From Clostridia bacterium (lineage in GTDB: Bacteria > Bacillota > Clostridia > Christensenellales > Aristaeellaceae), in contig JAFROK010000058.1 of NCBI GenBank assembly GCA_017429695.1, positions 32,128 through 96,127 on the forward strand: 64,000 nucleotides of DNA. The letters run 5' to 3'. The notes under the pieces were generated by a model, which was given only the letters and a program-made list of their open reading frames with translations, was not told the origin of the DNA and made no database searches. This document shows positions 16,401-24,829 of the stretch, piece after piece. Each line of letters starts with the position of its first letter. The stretch's first letter is position 1. The translations under genes and the position numbers were made by a program.

Positions 16401-17921
16401 TCAGTTGCCTCCCTTCATTACGGAGTCGAAGAACTTCAGTCCGGCATTGACGCCGTTGACAACCGCTGTGGAGGTCACCGTTGCGCCGGAAATTGCGCTG
16501 ATATCCTCGCCCAGCTTCAGGGTGCCGCCCTTGCCGTTAAACTGATCCTTGAATCCGTCTTCATCCGCCTTCATGCCCAGGCCCTTGGTTTCATTCAGCT
16601 CGGTAAAGGCGATCTTCTGGATCTTTCCGTCCGCCGTCAGGCCCAGCGTCATGACCAGTTTTCCGCCGAAGCCCTTGGTCTGGATGCTCATGGCATATCC
16701 GGTAACCTCGCCGGCAGCGGATTTGCCAACATAGAATTCGTTGATTCTCGGGGAAGCCTTTTCGCTCTGTGCGGCGATCATATCCTCCGCGGCCTGCACG
16801 GTTTCGAATTCCTCGGTTCCCGGGCAGACTTCCATATAGGCTTCCGTCTTCTTCTGCAGTTCGTTCTTTTCAATGGTCGGTTTGGTCATCTTGTATACGC
16901 CGCTCAGGGCCACAGCAGCAATCGCCGCGATAATGCCCAGGGCGATCACCGGCTTCGGAATCCGGAAGGGCTCTTTCTTGACCGGGCGGGTCCTGCCGAT
17001 CTTCCGATAGGCCAGCGGCTTCTGGACGATGTAGGTATCGATCAGGGGCGTGCATACGTTGCCGATGACGATGGCGTAGCTGAAGGAGTCCGCCGTATCG
17101 CCGTACAGGCGGAAGATGCCGCCCAGCACACCGATCAGGCAGCCGTAGATGAACTGGCCCAGCCGGCTCACAGGACTGGTCACATAGTCCGTCGCCATGA
17201 AGAAGGCGCCCATCACCACGCCGCCGCCGCACAGGTGCGCCAGCAGGAAGTTGATATCAAACCCGTGTCCGCCGAACAGGGCGATAAACAGGGTGAACCC
17301 GCCCAGCACGGAAAAGCAGATCTGGCCGTGGATAATATCCATGCTCCACAGGATCAGGCCGCCGATCAGCAGTGCCAGCACAGAGCTGCCGATCACGCCG
17401 TCCGCGGTGCCCAGGAACATCTTCGTGATATCCACCGTTTCATAGGCCCGCAGGGCGCCCATCGGCGTCGCACCGGAAACTGTGTCCAGGATCGGCTTGA
17501 TGCTCATGGCCTCCGCGAAGGAGATCAGCAGGAAGCAGCGGCCGGCCAGCGCCGGGTTGATGAAGTTCTTGCCAAGGCCGCCGAAGCAGCACTTGACAAT
17601 CGCAATGGCAAATACGGAACCGAGCACCGGCAGGTAGAGCGGCGTCCTCGGTCCGAGGGAAAGGCCCAGCAGGAGGCCGGTCACGGCCGCGCTGCCGTCC
17701 CAGATCGTGCTGGGTTTGCGGACGATCTTGCAGAACACCCATTCCGTCAGCACCGCGGAAGCGACTGCCAGCGCCACGATGGCGGCAGCCTGCCACCCGT
17801 AGGAGATGATACCGACGATCGTCGCGGGCATCAGGCTCAGCAGCACCACCCGCATGATATACGGTGTCGTCCATTTGTCCCTTACATGGGGCGAGGAGGA
17901 GATATTCAGCACTTCGCTCAT
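16401..17921 (-). CDS. rnfD-rnfG: Fused Rnf complex subunits D and G
   Basis: A single uninterrupted 506-residue frame. Residues 1-310 match RnfD: about nine membrane helices and VSGATPMG at 148-155, where Thr152 would carry covalent FMN. A short linker leads to residues 320-506, which match RnfG: one membrane helix (about 325-343) and an extracytoplasmic FMN_bind domain ending ISAISGATVTSTAV, with Thr481 as the expected flavin site. The subunits are separate genes in most known Rnf operons. Its start overlaps the rnfC stop by four bases. No separate rnfD or rnfG is present, so the fusion must supply both. Confidence 0.94.
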   Translation of the reverse strand: MSEVLNISSSPHVRDKWTTPYIMRVVLLSLMPATIVGIISYGWQAAAIVALAVASAVLTEWVFCKIVRKPSTIWDGSAAVTGLLLGLSLGPRTPLYLPVLGSVFAIAIVKCCFGGLGKNFINPALAGRCFLLISFAEAMSIKPILDTVSGATPMGALRAYETVDITKMFLGTADGVIGSSVLALLIGGLILWSMDIIHGQICFSVLGGFTLFIALFGGHGFDINFLLAHLCGGGVVMGAFFMATDYVTSPVSRLGQFIYGCLIGVLGGIFRLYGDTADSFSYAIVIGNVCTPLIDTYIVQKPLAYRKIGRTRPVKKEPFRIPKPVIALGIIAAIAAVALSGVYKMTKPTIEKNELQKKTEAYMEVCPGTEEFETVQAAEDMIAAQSEKASPRINEFYVGKSAAGEVTGYAMSIQTKGFGGKLVMTLGLTADGKIQKIAFTELNETKGLGMKADEDGFKDQFNGKGGTLKLGEDISAISGATVTSTAVVNGVNAGLKFFDSVMKGGN

Positions 17922-19267
17922 TTCTTTCCGCCCCCTTCCTGCTTTTTCTTGGCTGTAATTTCAGCCTTGGCCTGTTTGAACGCCTGCATCAGCGGCCGCT
18001 TAGCCGGGCAGGCAAATGTGCAGCTGCCGCACTGGATGCATTCCAGCCCGAACAGCTTTTTCTCATAGCGTTCCAGATCCCCCATGAAGGCAGCGTCCGC
18101 CATCAGCTGGGGCATCAGGCCTACCGGGCAAACCGTGGTGCAGCGGCCGCAGTGCAGGCACGCGGTCATCAGCTTGTCCGCCTCTTCCACCGGGTCTTCC
18201 GCCAGCAGTGTCAGCGCGTTATTCTGCTTCTGGACCGGCACGTCCAGGCTGCCCATCGCGACGCCCATCATCGGGCCGCCGCAAAGCGCCTTCACGGCTT
18301 TCACGCCTTCCTTCACGCCGCCGCATTCCGCCAGCAGTTCCGCATAGTTGGTGCCGACCCGGACAAAGAAGTTGGCCGGCTCCTTCACCGCTTCCCCGCT
18401 CAGGGTGAAGCACTGACTGAACAGCGGTTCACGGTACAGCACCGCCCGCTGGATCGCGTACAGCGTTCCCACGTTCTGCACGATGCATCCCGCATCCGCC
18501 GGCAGCTGGGTAATCGGGAAATCGATTCCCGTCACCGCCTGGATCAGGCTGCGCTCACCGCCCTGCGGATACTTGGTGATCATGGCCTGCACCTTCATCC
18601 GGGGCTTGTTGGAAACGGCGATTTCCATCGCATGAATCGCTTCGGGCTTGTTGTCCTCGATGCAGATCACGCCCTCCGCGTTCGGAAACAGGCGCAGCAC
18701 CAGTTCCAGGCCTTCCACGATTTCGTTGGAATGCGTCCGCATCAGCTGGTCGTTGCAGGTGATGTACGGCTCACATTCCGCGCCGTTGGCGATAATGTAG
18801 TTGATTGCCTCCGGATTTTTCGGTTTTAGCTTGACATGGGTCGGGAATCCCGCGCCGCCCAGGCCGACAATGCCGGCATCCTGAACCCGCTGATGGATCT
18901 CGTCATCCGACAGCTTCGCCTCGTTGTCCTTCTCGCTGAAATCAGCAATCTGGGTAAACTGGCCGTCGTTGTCGATTACGATGCAGTCCGCCATGCCGCC
19001 ACCCAGCACCCGGCGCTTTTCAATGTTCTTTACCGCGCCGGAGCAGCTTGCGTAGATATGGGCAGACACGAACCCGTCCGCTTCAGCGATCTTCTGGCCG
19101 ACGAGCACCTGGTCCCCTTTCTGAACGATTGGCTTCGCCGGTTTCCCGATGTGCTGCTGAAGCGGGAAAACCATTTCTCCCTTCGGATTGAACAGGCGCA
19201 GCCGCGCTTCCCGGCTCAGCTCTTTACGCTCATCCGGGTGTACGCCGCCGCGAAAAGTATTTCTCAC
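17918..19267 (-). CDS. rnfC: Rnf complex subunit C
   Basis: A 449-residue soluble subunit. The N-terminal domain includes PLQQHIGKPAKPIVQKGDQVLVGQKI. A Rossmann-like NADH/FMN region holds VGLGGAGFPTHVKL near residues 135-148 and GAECEPYITCND near 163-174. Two [4Fe-4S] motifs follow: CLHCGRCTTVCP near 367-378 and CIQCGSCTFACP near 407-418. RnfC is the NAD(H) dehydrogenase side of the complex. It starts with GTG at 19267 and heads the operon behind a good promoter. The length is that of the short Clostridia RnfC without the C-terminal repeats seen in proteobacteria. Confidence 0.95.
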   Translation of the reverse strand: MRNTFRGGVHPDERKELSREARLRLFNPKGEMVFPLQQHIGKPAKPIVQKGDQVLVGQKIAEADGFVSAHIYASCSGAVKNIEKRRVLGGGMADCIVIDNDGQFTQIADFSEKDNEAKLSDDEIHQRVQDAGIVGLGGAGFPTHVKLKPKNPEAINYIIANGAECEPYITCNDQLMRTHSNEIVEGLELVLRLFPNAEGVICIEDNKPEAIHAMEIAVSNKPRMKVQAMITKYPQGGERSLIQAVTGIDFPITQLPADAGCIVQNVGTLYAIQRAVLYREPLFSQCFTLSGEAVKEPANFFVRVGTNYAELLAECGGVKEGVKAVKALCGGPMMGVAMGSLDVPVQKQNNALTLLAEDPVEEADKLMTACLHCGRCTTVCPVGLMPQLMADAAFMGDLERYEKKLFGLECIQCGSCTFACPAKRPLMQAFKQAKAEITAKKKQEGGGKK

Positions 19268-19335
19268 TGCGCCCCGACCCCTTTCTGTTTTTCATGCGGA
19301 ATATGTTTTTTATCCGCGCTTTTTTCCTATTTATT

Positions 19336-19364
19336 ATTGTACCAGAGCCCACGCTGAAAGTAAA
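19336..19364 (-). promoter_or_regulatory. Promoter of the rnf operon
   Basis: On the minus strand: TTTACT (19359-19364), 17-bp spacer, TACAAT (19336-19341). The -35 box directly abuts the T-run of the upstream gene's terminator. Confidence 0.75.
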
Positions 19365-19394
19365 CAAAAAAAACAGGCTTTTATCTGCCTGTTT
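19365..19394 (-). terminator. Terminator overlapping the stop of the 146-residue protein gene
   Basis: AAACAGGC (19371-19378) pairs with GCCTGTTT (19387-19394). On the minus strand the stem leads into a T-run at 19373-19365. The loop and stem overlap the stop codon at 19381-19383. Confidence 0.8.
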
Positions 19395-19821
19395 CTGAAG
19401 CTTTCAGCGCGCTGATAATCTGCCGCTGAATTGGCACCTGACGGCGTTTGGGATAAGTTTTCTCAAACCATTCCAGAATTTCTTCCCGGTCGCTTTTGCT
19501 TATCCGGGAGATCAGCGGAATTGTATGCCGCTGGGTCGCAAGCACTGCCCACCGGGCTGCTTCAGGCCATTTCCGGTCTTTTTCCGCCTGCAGCACCGCT
19601 TTCACCAGTTCACCGATCACCGCCGGATCCGTCTCATTTTCCGCTATTTCAGCGGTCATGGCCGCCACCTGTTCGTCCATGACCACATGGCACGGATCAT
19701 CTCCCGGCCCCGGCCCTATTCCCAAAATGCCGCTTCCCGGCTTCCGGTGCTTGTCCGCCTCCGCCAAAGCCTCAATATAGGTATTGATAATCTCCTGATA
19801 TTTTACAACATATTCACTCAT
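19381..19821 (-). CDS. Hypothetical 146-residue soluble protein
   Basis: Start chosen at the ATG at 19819-19821 (MSEYVVKYQEIINTYIEALAEADKH). The open frame continues upstream, but that part would be a translation of the heptamer repeat array. The protein is acidic and mostly helical by composition, with a Gly/Pro-rich GSGILGIGPGPGDDPCHVV segment near residues 29-47 and a basic end. No signal peptide or membrane helix is seen and I do not recognise a family. It follows the sugar-sensing GGDEF gene on the same strand and ends at a terminator, so the two may be co-transcribed. Confidence 0.6.
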   Translation of the reverse strand: MSEYVVKYQEIINTYIEALAEADKHRKPGSGILGIGPGPGDDPCHVVMDEQVAAMTAEIAENETDPAVIGELVKAVLQAEKDRKWPEAARWAVLATQRHTIPLISRISKSDREEILEWFEKTYPKRRQVPIQRQIISALKASETGR

Positions 19822-19835
19822 ATCTGATTTCCAAC

Positions 19836-19892
19836 ACTCCTGACTCCTGATACCTAACTCCTGATACCTGAAACCTGACACCTGACACCTGC
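19836..19892. repeat. Heptamer tandem repeat (ACCTGAT/ACCTGAC/ACCTGAA)
   Basis: A run of 7-bp units, including ACCTGAA, ACCTGAC, ACCTGAC and variants with TACCTAACTCCTGA, fills the gap between two minus-strand genes. The same heptamer family recurs at 32669-32689. Confidence 0.75.
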
Positions 19893-21788
19893 TTACCGTC
19901 CTGCTTTCCGCTCCGTCTTGATCTCGTACATCAGCTTGTCCGCTTCCTTGATACACTGATCCATTGATTTTTTGTCCTTTTTCGTCGCCCGGACGGTGCC
20001 GATGGAAAAACCAAGGGTGAACGGCATACCGGATTCTTCATTATATTCTTCCGCTTCTGCCAGAATCCGGTCTGCCAGGTCCTCTTCATCGATTTCCGCA
20101 ATCACGACAAACTCATCGCCGCCATACCGCATGATGAAATCCTCCGGACCGCAGCATTCCGTCAGGATCGCCGCCGACGCCTTCAGCGCTTCGTCACCCA
20201 GGTTGTGGCCGTACTGATCGTTGATTGTCTTCATATCGTCCATATCGGTAAACAGTACCTGCACGCCGCCGTCCCGCTCCAACAGCCAGTTGAAAACCTC
20301 CTGTCCGAAGCGGTTCAGGCCGAAGCGGTTGTAAAGGCCTGTCAGGCTGTCATGCACATACAGTTCGTCCAGCGTTTCGTTGAACTGGCGTAGCAGTTCC
20401 TTTTTCCGCACGTTTTCAATTGCAATTTCCAGGAAGTTGAATATGCTTTCATGCAGATTCAGCTTCGCCGCGTCGCTGATGCCGTCCAGCGCGATATACC
20501 CGATGGAGTATGTATTGTAATGAAGCGGATAGAATATCAGGAACCTTTCATTCCGCATCATTTCCTTCGGCAGCAGGTTTTTCGTCGGAAAGCGGACAAA
20601 GTCCGTTCCTTTATCCGCCGGATTGCCGGTCTTGCGCCGGATCGCCAGCACCATTTCCTCTCCGAAGTTTTCTGAATCCTGCAGCCACTCGCTCTTTTCG
20701 AAATTGTCAAAATAATAGTCGTTGATGCACAGGAAAATATCCTGGCAGCCGAAAATCTGCCGGTTCTGGCTCACCGTCTCCGCCAGGTCCACCAGGTTGT
20801 TGGCTTCGAAAAGGTCTTCCGCCATCCGGTCCTGTAAGTTATAAAACGTCTTCAGGAAACGGGACTGCTGGAAGAACTGTTCCCGGACCTCTCGGATCTT
20901 GGCTTCTTCACGGCAACCGCAGGATTCCGAGCAGATTACCGCGTGCTCAAAGGGAATATCCGCGTTAAAGTCTTCACCGTTGATTTTCCGGAGCAACAGG
21001 TCCATGGCATCGTAATTCAGCTTCCAGTTATTTCCCCATGCGGTGGAAAGCCGTGGGCTGGAAAGCTGTGCGCTGGACAGGTTATCAAACCCGGTGATAA
21101 TGACATCATGCGGAATCCGGACGCCGCCAGCCCGGAGCGTTTCCATGAGTCCCAGTGCCATATCGTCATTTGCGCAGATAAAGGCATCCGGCAGTTCCCG
21201 TTCCTCCGCCAGCCATTTCCGGGCCACATTCTCGCCGTCACCCGGCCGCCAGGTGCATTCGATAATTTCAATATCCTTTTCCGAAACACCGTTTTCCCGG
21301 CAGGCGTCCAGGAATCCGTCCAGCCGCTGCTGGGCTTCCGGACAGTCGTTATGCAGGTTTCCGGTCAGGTATACATATTTCTTCGCGTGATGCGCCTTGA
21401 TCACATGCTCAGCCATATCGTGCTGCGCTGCATGGTTGTCGATGTGAATCAGCGTGCATCCGTCCATCGGGCAGCCGATGCTGACAGCCGGCACGCCGCT
21501 CGCCTCGATTTTCCGGCCCAGTTCTTCCCGCACGCGCTGAAGTACAATCTGGTTGCCCTGCACCAGCAGTCCGTCAAACTGTGTCAGGTCCGGCAGGTTG
21601 AAAATCGCATATTCGCTTTTGTCCTTGGCATTGTCCAGGTCCTTGCCGAAGCAGTCAAAAATGGAGAGCCGGACATTCGGATGGTCATCCACAAACTGTT
21701 TCAACCCATGCAAAGTACTTTCGACCAGTTCGTAATTCCAGTCGACCGTAAAAAAGGCAATGCGGTATGAACGGTTCTGGGATGCCAT
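19893..21788 (-). CDS. Sugar-sensor diguanylate cyclase: LacI/periplasmic-binding-type domain plus GGDEF
   Basis: A 631-residue cytosolic protein. Residues 1-300 match the ligand-binding core of LacI/ribose-binding proteins (for example DGLLVQGNQI, PAVSIGCPMD, FICANDDMALGLMETL, DVIITGFDNL). No helix-turn-helix precedes it and no signal or membrane helix is present. A linker of about 160 residues, possibly GAF-like, leads to a GGDEF domain (about 465-625) with intact RYGGDEF. It should make cyclic di-GMP in response to a small ligand, plausibly the sugar imported by the divergent ABC transporter. ATG at 21788 follows GAGAGGGG; the upstream in-frame start lacks a ribosome site. Confidence 0.85.
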   Translation of the reverse strand: MASQNRSYRIAFFTVDWNYELVESTLHGLKQFVDDHPNVRLSIFDCFGKDLDNAKDKSEYAIFNLPDLTQFDGLLVQGNQIVLQRVREELGRKIEASGVPAVSIGCPMDGCTLIHIDNHAAQHDMAEHVIKAHHAKKYVYLTGNLHNDCPEAQQRLDGFLDACRENGVSEKDIEIIECTWRPGDGENVARKWLAEERELPDAFICANDDMALGLMETLRAGGVRIPHDVIITGFDNLSSAQLSSPRLSTAWGNNWKLNYDAMDLLLRKINGEDFNADIPFEHAVICSESCGCREEAKIREVREQFFQQSRFLKTFYNLQDRMAEDLFEANNLVDLAETVSQNRQIFGCQDIFLCINDYYFDNFEKSEWLQDSENFGEEMVLAIRRKTGNPADKGTDFVRFPTKNLLPKEMMRNERFLIFYPLHYNTYSIGYIALDGISDAAKLNLHESIFNFLEIAIENVRKKELLRQFNETLDELYVHDSLTGLYNRFGLNRFGQEVFNWLLERDGGVQVLFTDMDDMKTINDQYGHNLGDEALKASAAILTECCGPEDFIMRYGGDEFVVIAEIDEEDLADRILAEAEEYNEESGMPFTLGFSIGTVRATKKDKKSMDQCIKEADKLMYEIKTERKAGR

Positions 21789-21836
21789 AGAAGCCCCTCT
21801 CTCATGGAACAGGATATATCCGGCCAATCTTTCAAT

Positions 21837-21865
21837 ATTCTATGTCATGCACGGCAAAAAGTCAA
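21837..21865 (-). promoter_or_regulatory. Promoter of the sugar-sensor GGDEF gene
   Basis: On the minus strand: TTGACT (21860-21865), 17-bp spacer, TAGAAT (21837-21842). Confidence 0.8.
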
Positions 21866-21886
21866 CCGTTCAGAAATCTTTGATTT

Positions 21887-21898
21887 GCAAACGTTTGC
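21887..21898. promoter_or_regulatory. LacI-family-type operator palindrome
   Basis: GCAAACGTTTGC is a perfect 12-bp palindrome with the central AACGTT core common to LacI-family and catabolite-control sites. It lies between two divergent promoters, upstream of both -35 boxes, so it could serve either. No LacI-type gene with a DNA-binding domain is in the window. Confidence 0.55.
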
Positions 21899-21945
21899 GG
21901 GTTCATAATCAAAAAAAATTACTGCAAAAATCAGAAAAAAATGTA

Positions 21946-21974
21946 TTTACAACCTCATGTTGAGTGTGTAAAAT
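21946..21974 (+). promoter_or_regulatory. Promoter of the sugar ABC transporter operon
   Basis: TTTACA (21946-21951), 17-bp spacer, TAAAAT (21969-21974). The leader to the ATG at 22034 holds AAAAAAGGAGTG. Confidence 0.8.
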
Positions 21975-22033
21975 ATGGTCAGTAAAATTCCGGATGAGAT
22001 ATCCGGGAAAATTAAAAAAGGAGTGAAGACCCT

Positions 22034-23089
22034 ATGAAGAAACTGTTGGCTCTGGTACTGGCCCTGACGCTCTGCCTCGGCATCGCTTCCGCGTTTGCTG
22101 CTGACAAAGTCGGCGTCTCCATGCCCACGCAGGATCTGCAGCGCTGGGTGCAGGACGGCGAGAACATGCAGAAAGAACTCGAAGCAAACGAGTACGAAGT
22201 TATGCTGACCTACTCCGCGAACAACGTCGCGACCCAGGTTGCTGACCTCGAGAACATGATCACCAATGGCTGCAAAGTGCTGGTTGTTGCCTCCATCGAC
22301 GGCGGCGCGCTGGGCGATGTTCTGGCCAAGGCGAAGGAAGCCGGCATCATGGTTATCGCGTATGACCGTCTGCTGATGGGCACCGACGCTGTTGACTACT
22401 ATGCCACCTTCGACAACTACAAGGTCGGCACCATCCAGGCGAACTTCATCAAGGAAAAGTTCGATCTGGACGCTGATGATGGCAAAACCTACCGCATGGA
22501 AGTGTTCGCCGGCTCTCCCGACGACAACAACGCTCTGTACTTCTATAACGGTGCTATGGATGCTCTGAAGCCCTACATCGAGTCCGGCAAGCTGGTCGTT
22601 CCGTCCGGCGAAACCGAATTCAACACCTGCGCCATCCTGGGCTGGGGCACCGATGATGCTCAGGCTCGTATGGACAACCTGCTGGCCAAGGCCTACACCG
22701 ACGGCTCCTTCCCGGATCTGGTTCTGAGCCCGAACGACTCCCTGGCCATGGGTATCGCGAACTCCCTGGAAGCCGCTGGCTGCCCGCTGGACAGCTTCCC
22801 GGTCATCACCGGTCAGGACTGCGACAAGGCGAACATGAAGAACATCATCGCCGGCAAGCAGAGCATGTCCGTGTTCAAAGACACCCGCACCCTGGCTGCC
22901 CAGGTTGTGGAAATGGTTAACTACTACCTGCTGGGCGAAGAAGTGCCGGTCAACGACACCACCACCTATGACAACGGTGTGAAGGTTGTTCCGTCCTTCC
23001 TGTGCGACCCGGTATTCGCCGACATCAACAACTACACCGAGCTGCTGATCGACTCCGGCTACTACACCCCCGAAGATCTGGGCCTGTAA
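22034..23089 (+). CDS. chvE: ChvE/xylose-binding-type sugar-binding protein
   Basis: A 351-residue exported protein with a signal peptide (MKKLLALVLALTLCLGIASAFA, cleavage likely before AD). The mature part has the periplasmic-binding type I fold: VGVSMPTQDLQRWVQDGENM, VVASIDGGALGDVL, MVIAYDRLLMGTDAVDYYATFDN and VITGQDCDKANMKNIIAGKQSMSVFKDTRTLA. It most closely resembles multiple-sugar-binding ChvE, likely for xylose, arabinose, galactose or glucose. The signal lacks a lipobox: the Cys at 14 is preceded by LTL, with Leu where Gly, Ala or Ser is needed. That is odd for a Gram-positive binding protein. Codon usage looks strongly biased, consistent with high expression. Confidence 0.92.
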   Translation: MKKLLALVLALTLCLGIASAFAADKVGVSMPTQDLQRWVQDGENMQKELEANEYEVMLTYSANNVATQVADLENMITNGCKVLVVASIDGGALGDVLAKAKEAGIMVIAYDRLLMGTDAVDYYATFDNYKVGTIQANFIKEKFDLDADDGKTYRMEVFAGSPDDNNALYFYNGAMDALKPYIESGKLVVPSGETEFNTCAILGWGTDDAQARMDNLLAKAYTDGSFPDLVLSPNDSLAMGIANSLEAAGCPLDSFPVITGQDCDKANMKNIIAGKQSMSVFKDTRTLAAQVVEMVNYYLLGEEVPVNDTTTYDNGVKVVPSFLCDPVFADINNYTELLIDSGYYTPEDLGL

Positions 23090-23166
23090 TTCAGTTTGAA
23101 ATCATGAAAGTCTGGCCTTGAACCGTCAGGCCTTCAGAACATGAGACGGCAACAGTTCCGTTTCAG

Positions 23167-23209
23167 CGAAAGGGCGGTTGTTCGCAGCCGCCCTTTCGTC
23201 CTGTTTTTA
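23167..23209 (+). terminator. Intra-operon attenuator between binding-protein and ATPase genes
   Basis: CGAAAGGGCGG (23167-23177) pairs perfectly with CCGCCCTTTCG (23188-23198), and a short spacer then leads to TGTTTTTAG. An 11-bp GC-rich stem here would stop most transcripts after the binding protein, giving more of it than of the membrane parts. Confidence 0.8.
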
Positions 23210-23242
23210 GCTGTTATATCTATGAAAGAAGGGAATGATCCA

Positions 23243-24802
23243 ATGAACCTTCTGGAAATGCACAGTATCACCAAAACATTTCCCGGTGTCAAGGCACTGG
23301 ATAACGTCAACCTGAAGGTGGAAGAAGGCGAAATCCATGCGCTGGTCGGGGAAAACGGCGCCGGTAAATCGACGCTGATGAAGGTGCTCAGCGGTATCCA
23401 CCCTTACGGCACCTATGAAGGCGACATTCTGTACGATGGCAAGGAGTGCCAGTTCCAGACGATCCGTGATTCGGAAAGCCTGGGCATCGTTATCATCCAC
23501 CAGGAACTGGCGCTGGTTCCCTATCTGACCATTGCTGAAAACATGTTCCTCGGCAACGAGCAGAAAAAAGCCAAGGGAATTATCGACTGGGATGCCACCT
23601 TTGCGAACGCTGAAAAATACATGCGCATGGTGGGCCTGGAAGACTCCCCCCGTGAGCTGATTAAAAATATCGGTACCGGCAAACAGCAGATGGTCGAAAT
23701 CGCAAAGGCCCTGGCCAAGAACGTGCGACTGCTGATCCTGGACGAGCCCACTTCCTCCCTGACGGAATCGGACTCCCAGAAACTGCTGGATCTGCTGCTG
23801 GATTTCAAGAAGACTCGCGGCATTACTTCCATTATTATTTCCCATAAGCTGAATGAAATTGCCTACGTTGCCGATCATATCACCGTTATCCGGGACGGCA
23901 AGACGATTGAAACACTGGATAAGAATACCGACGACTTCTCCGAAGCCCGGATCATCAAGGGCATGGTCGGCCGTGAAATGACCAACCGTTTCCCGAAACG
24001 TGAGAATGTGAAGATCGGCGAAAAATCCCTGGAGATCAAAAACTGGACCGTTCATCATCCGCTGTATCCGGAGCGCAAGGTGGTCGACAATGTTTCCATC
24101 AACCTGCGCAGGGGCGAAGTGGTCGGCATCGCCGGCCTGATCGGCGCCGGACGGACGGAGCTGTGCCAGAGCGTGTTCGGCAAGGCATACGGCACCCAGA
24201 TTTCAGGCCACCTGTATAAAGACGGAAAGGAAATCGTGCTGAACACCGTTTCCGAAGCTGTTGACGCGGGCCTGGCCTATGTGACGGAAGACCGGAAGGG
24301 CGACGGCCTGGTGCTGTCCAATTCCATCAAGCATAACATCACCCTTTCCCGCCTCGGTTTCGTTGCCAACCACGGCATTCTGGACGCGGATAAGGAGAAA
24401 GCCAAAGCGGAAGAATACCGCACGAAGCTGAACATCAAAACACCTTCCGTAGAGCAGTATGTCAACAACCTCTCCGGTGGTAACCAGCAGAAGGTGCTGG
24501 TAGCCAAATGGATGTACGCCGAACCGGAAATCATGATGCTGGACGAACCGACCCGCGGTATCGACGTCGGCGCCAAGTATGAGATCTACTGCATCATCAA
24601 CGACATGGCTGCCGAAGGCAAATCCGTCCTGATGGTTTCCTCGGAACTGCCGGAACTCCTGGGCATGTGCGACCGGATTTACGTCATGTGCGAAGGCAAG
24701 ATCGTCGGTGAACTGCCCGTGGCGGAAGCCAACCAGGAAGTCATCATGCACCTGATCATGGAAGCCAGCAAGTCCAACATCGGCGCGGAAGCCGCATCTT
24801 AA
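23243..24802 (+). CDS. gguA: Sugar ABC transporter ATP-binding protein (two ATPase domains)
   Basis: A 519-residue protein with two nucleotide-binding domains. The first has Walker [10 protein letters not shown] near residue 39, a degenerate signature ([16 protein letters not shown]) and Walker [12 protein letters not shown]. The second has [10 protein letters not shown], the signature [16 protein letters not shown] and Walker [13 protein letters not shown]. This matches the MglA/XylG/GguA family that powers monosaccharide uptake. ATG at 23243 is preferred because GAAAGAAGGGA lies just upstream; the frame upstream overlaps the attenuator hairpin. It is followed after 27 bases by the permease gene. 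Confidence 0.93.
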   Translation: MNLLEMHSITKTFPGVKALDNVNLKVEEGEIHALVGENGAGKSTLMKVLSGIHPYGTYEGDILYDGKECQFQTIRDSESLGIVIIHQELALVPYLTIAENMFLGNEQKKAKGIIDWDATFANAEKYMRMVGLEDSPRELIKNIGTGKQQMVEIAKALAKNVRLLILDEPTSSLTESDSQKLLDLLLDFKKTRGITSIIISHKLNEIAYVADHITVIRDGKTIETLDKNTDDFSEARIIKGMVGREMTNRFPKRENVKIGEKSLEIKNWTVHHPLYPERKVVDNVSINLRRGEVVGIAGLIGAGRTELCQSVFGKAYGTQISGHLYKDGKEIVLNTVSEAVDAGLAYVTEDRKGDGLVLSNSIKHNITLSRLGFVANHGILDADKEKAKAEEYRTKLNIKTPSVEQYVNNLSGGNQQKVLVAKWMYAEPEIMMLDEPTRGIDVGAKYEIYCIINDMAAEGKSVLMVSSELPELLGMCDRIYVMCEGKIVGELPVAEANQEVIMHLIMEASKSNIGAEAAS

Positions 24803-24829
24803 TCAGCCTGCGAAAGAAGGAGAATCGTT

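Noticed and set aside
14727-18068. Very long open frame on the plus strand (over 1100 codons) across the Rnf genes
   Set aside because: It is the complement of rnfB, rnfA, rnfE, rnfDG and rnfC, which have clear family motifs. Its translation is rich in His, Gln and Arg without any domain.
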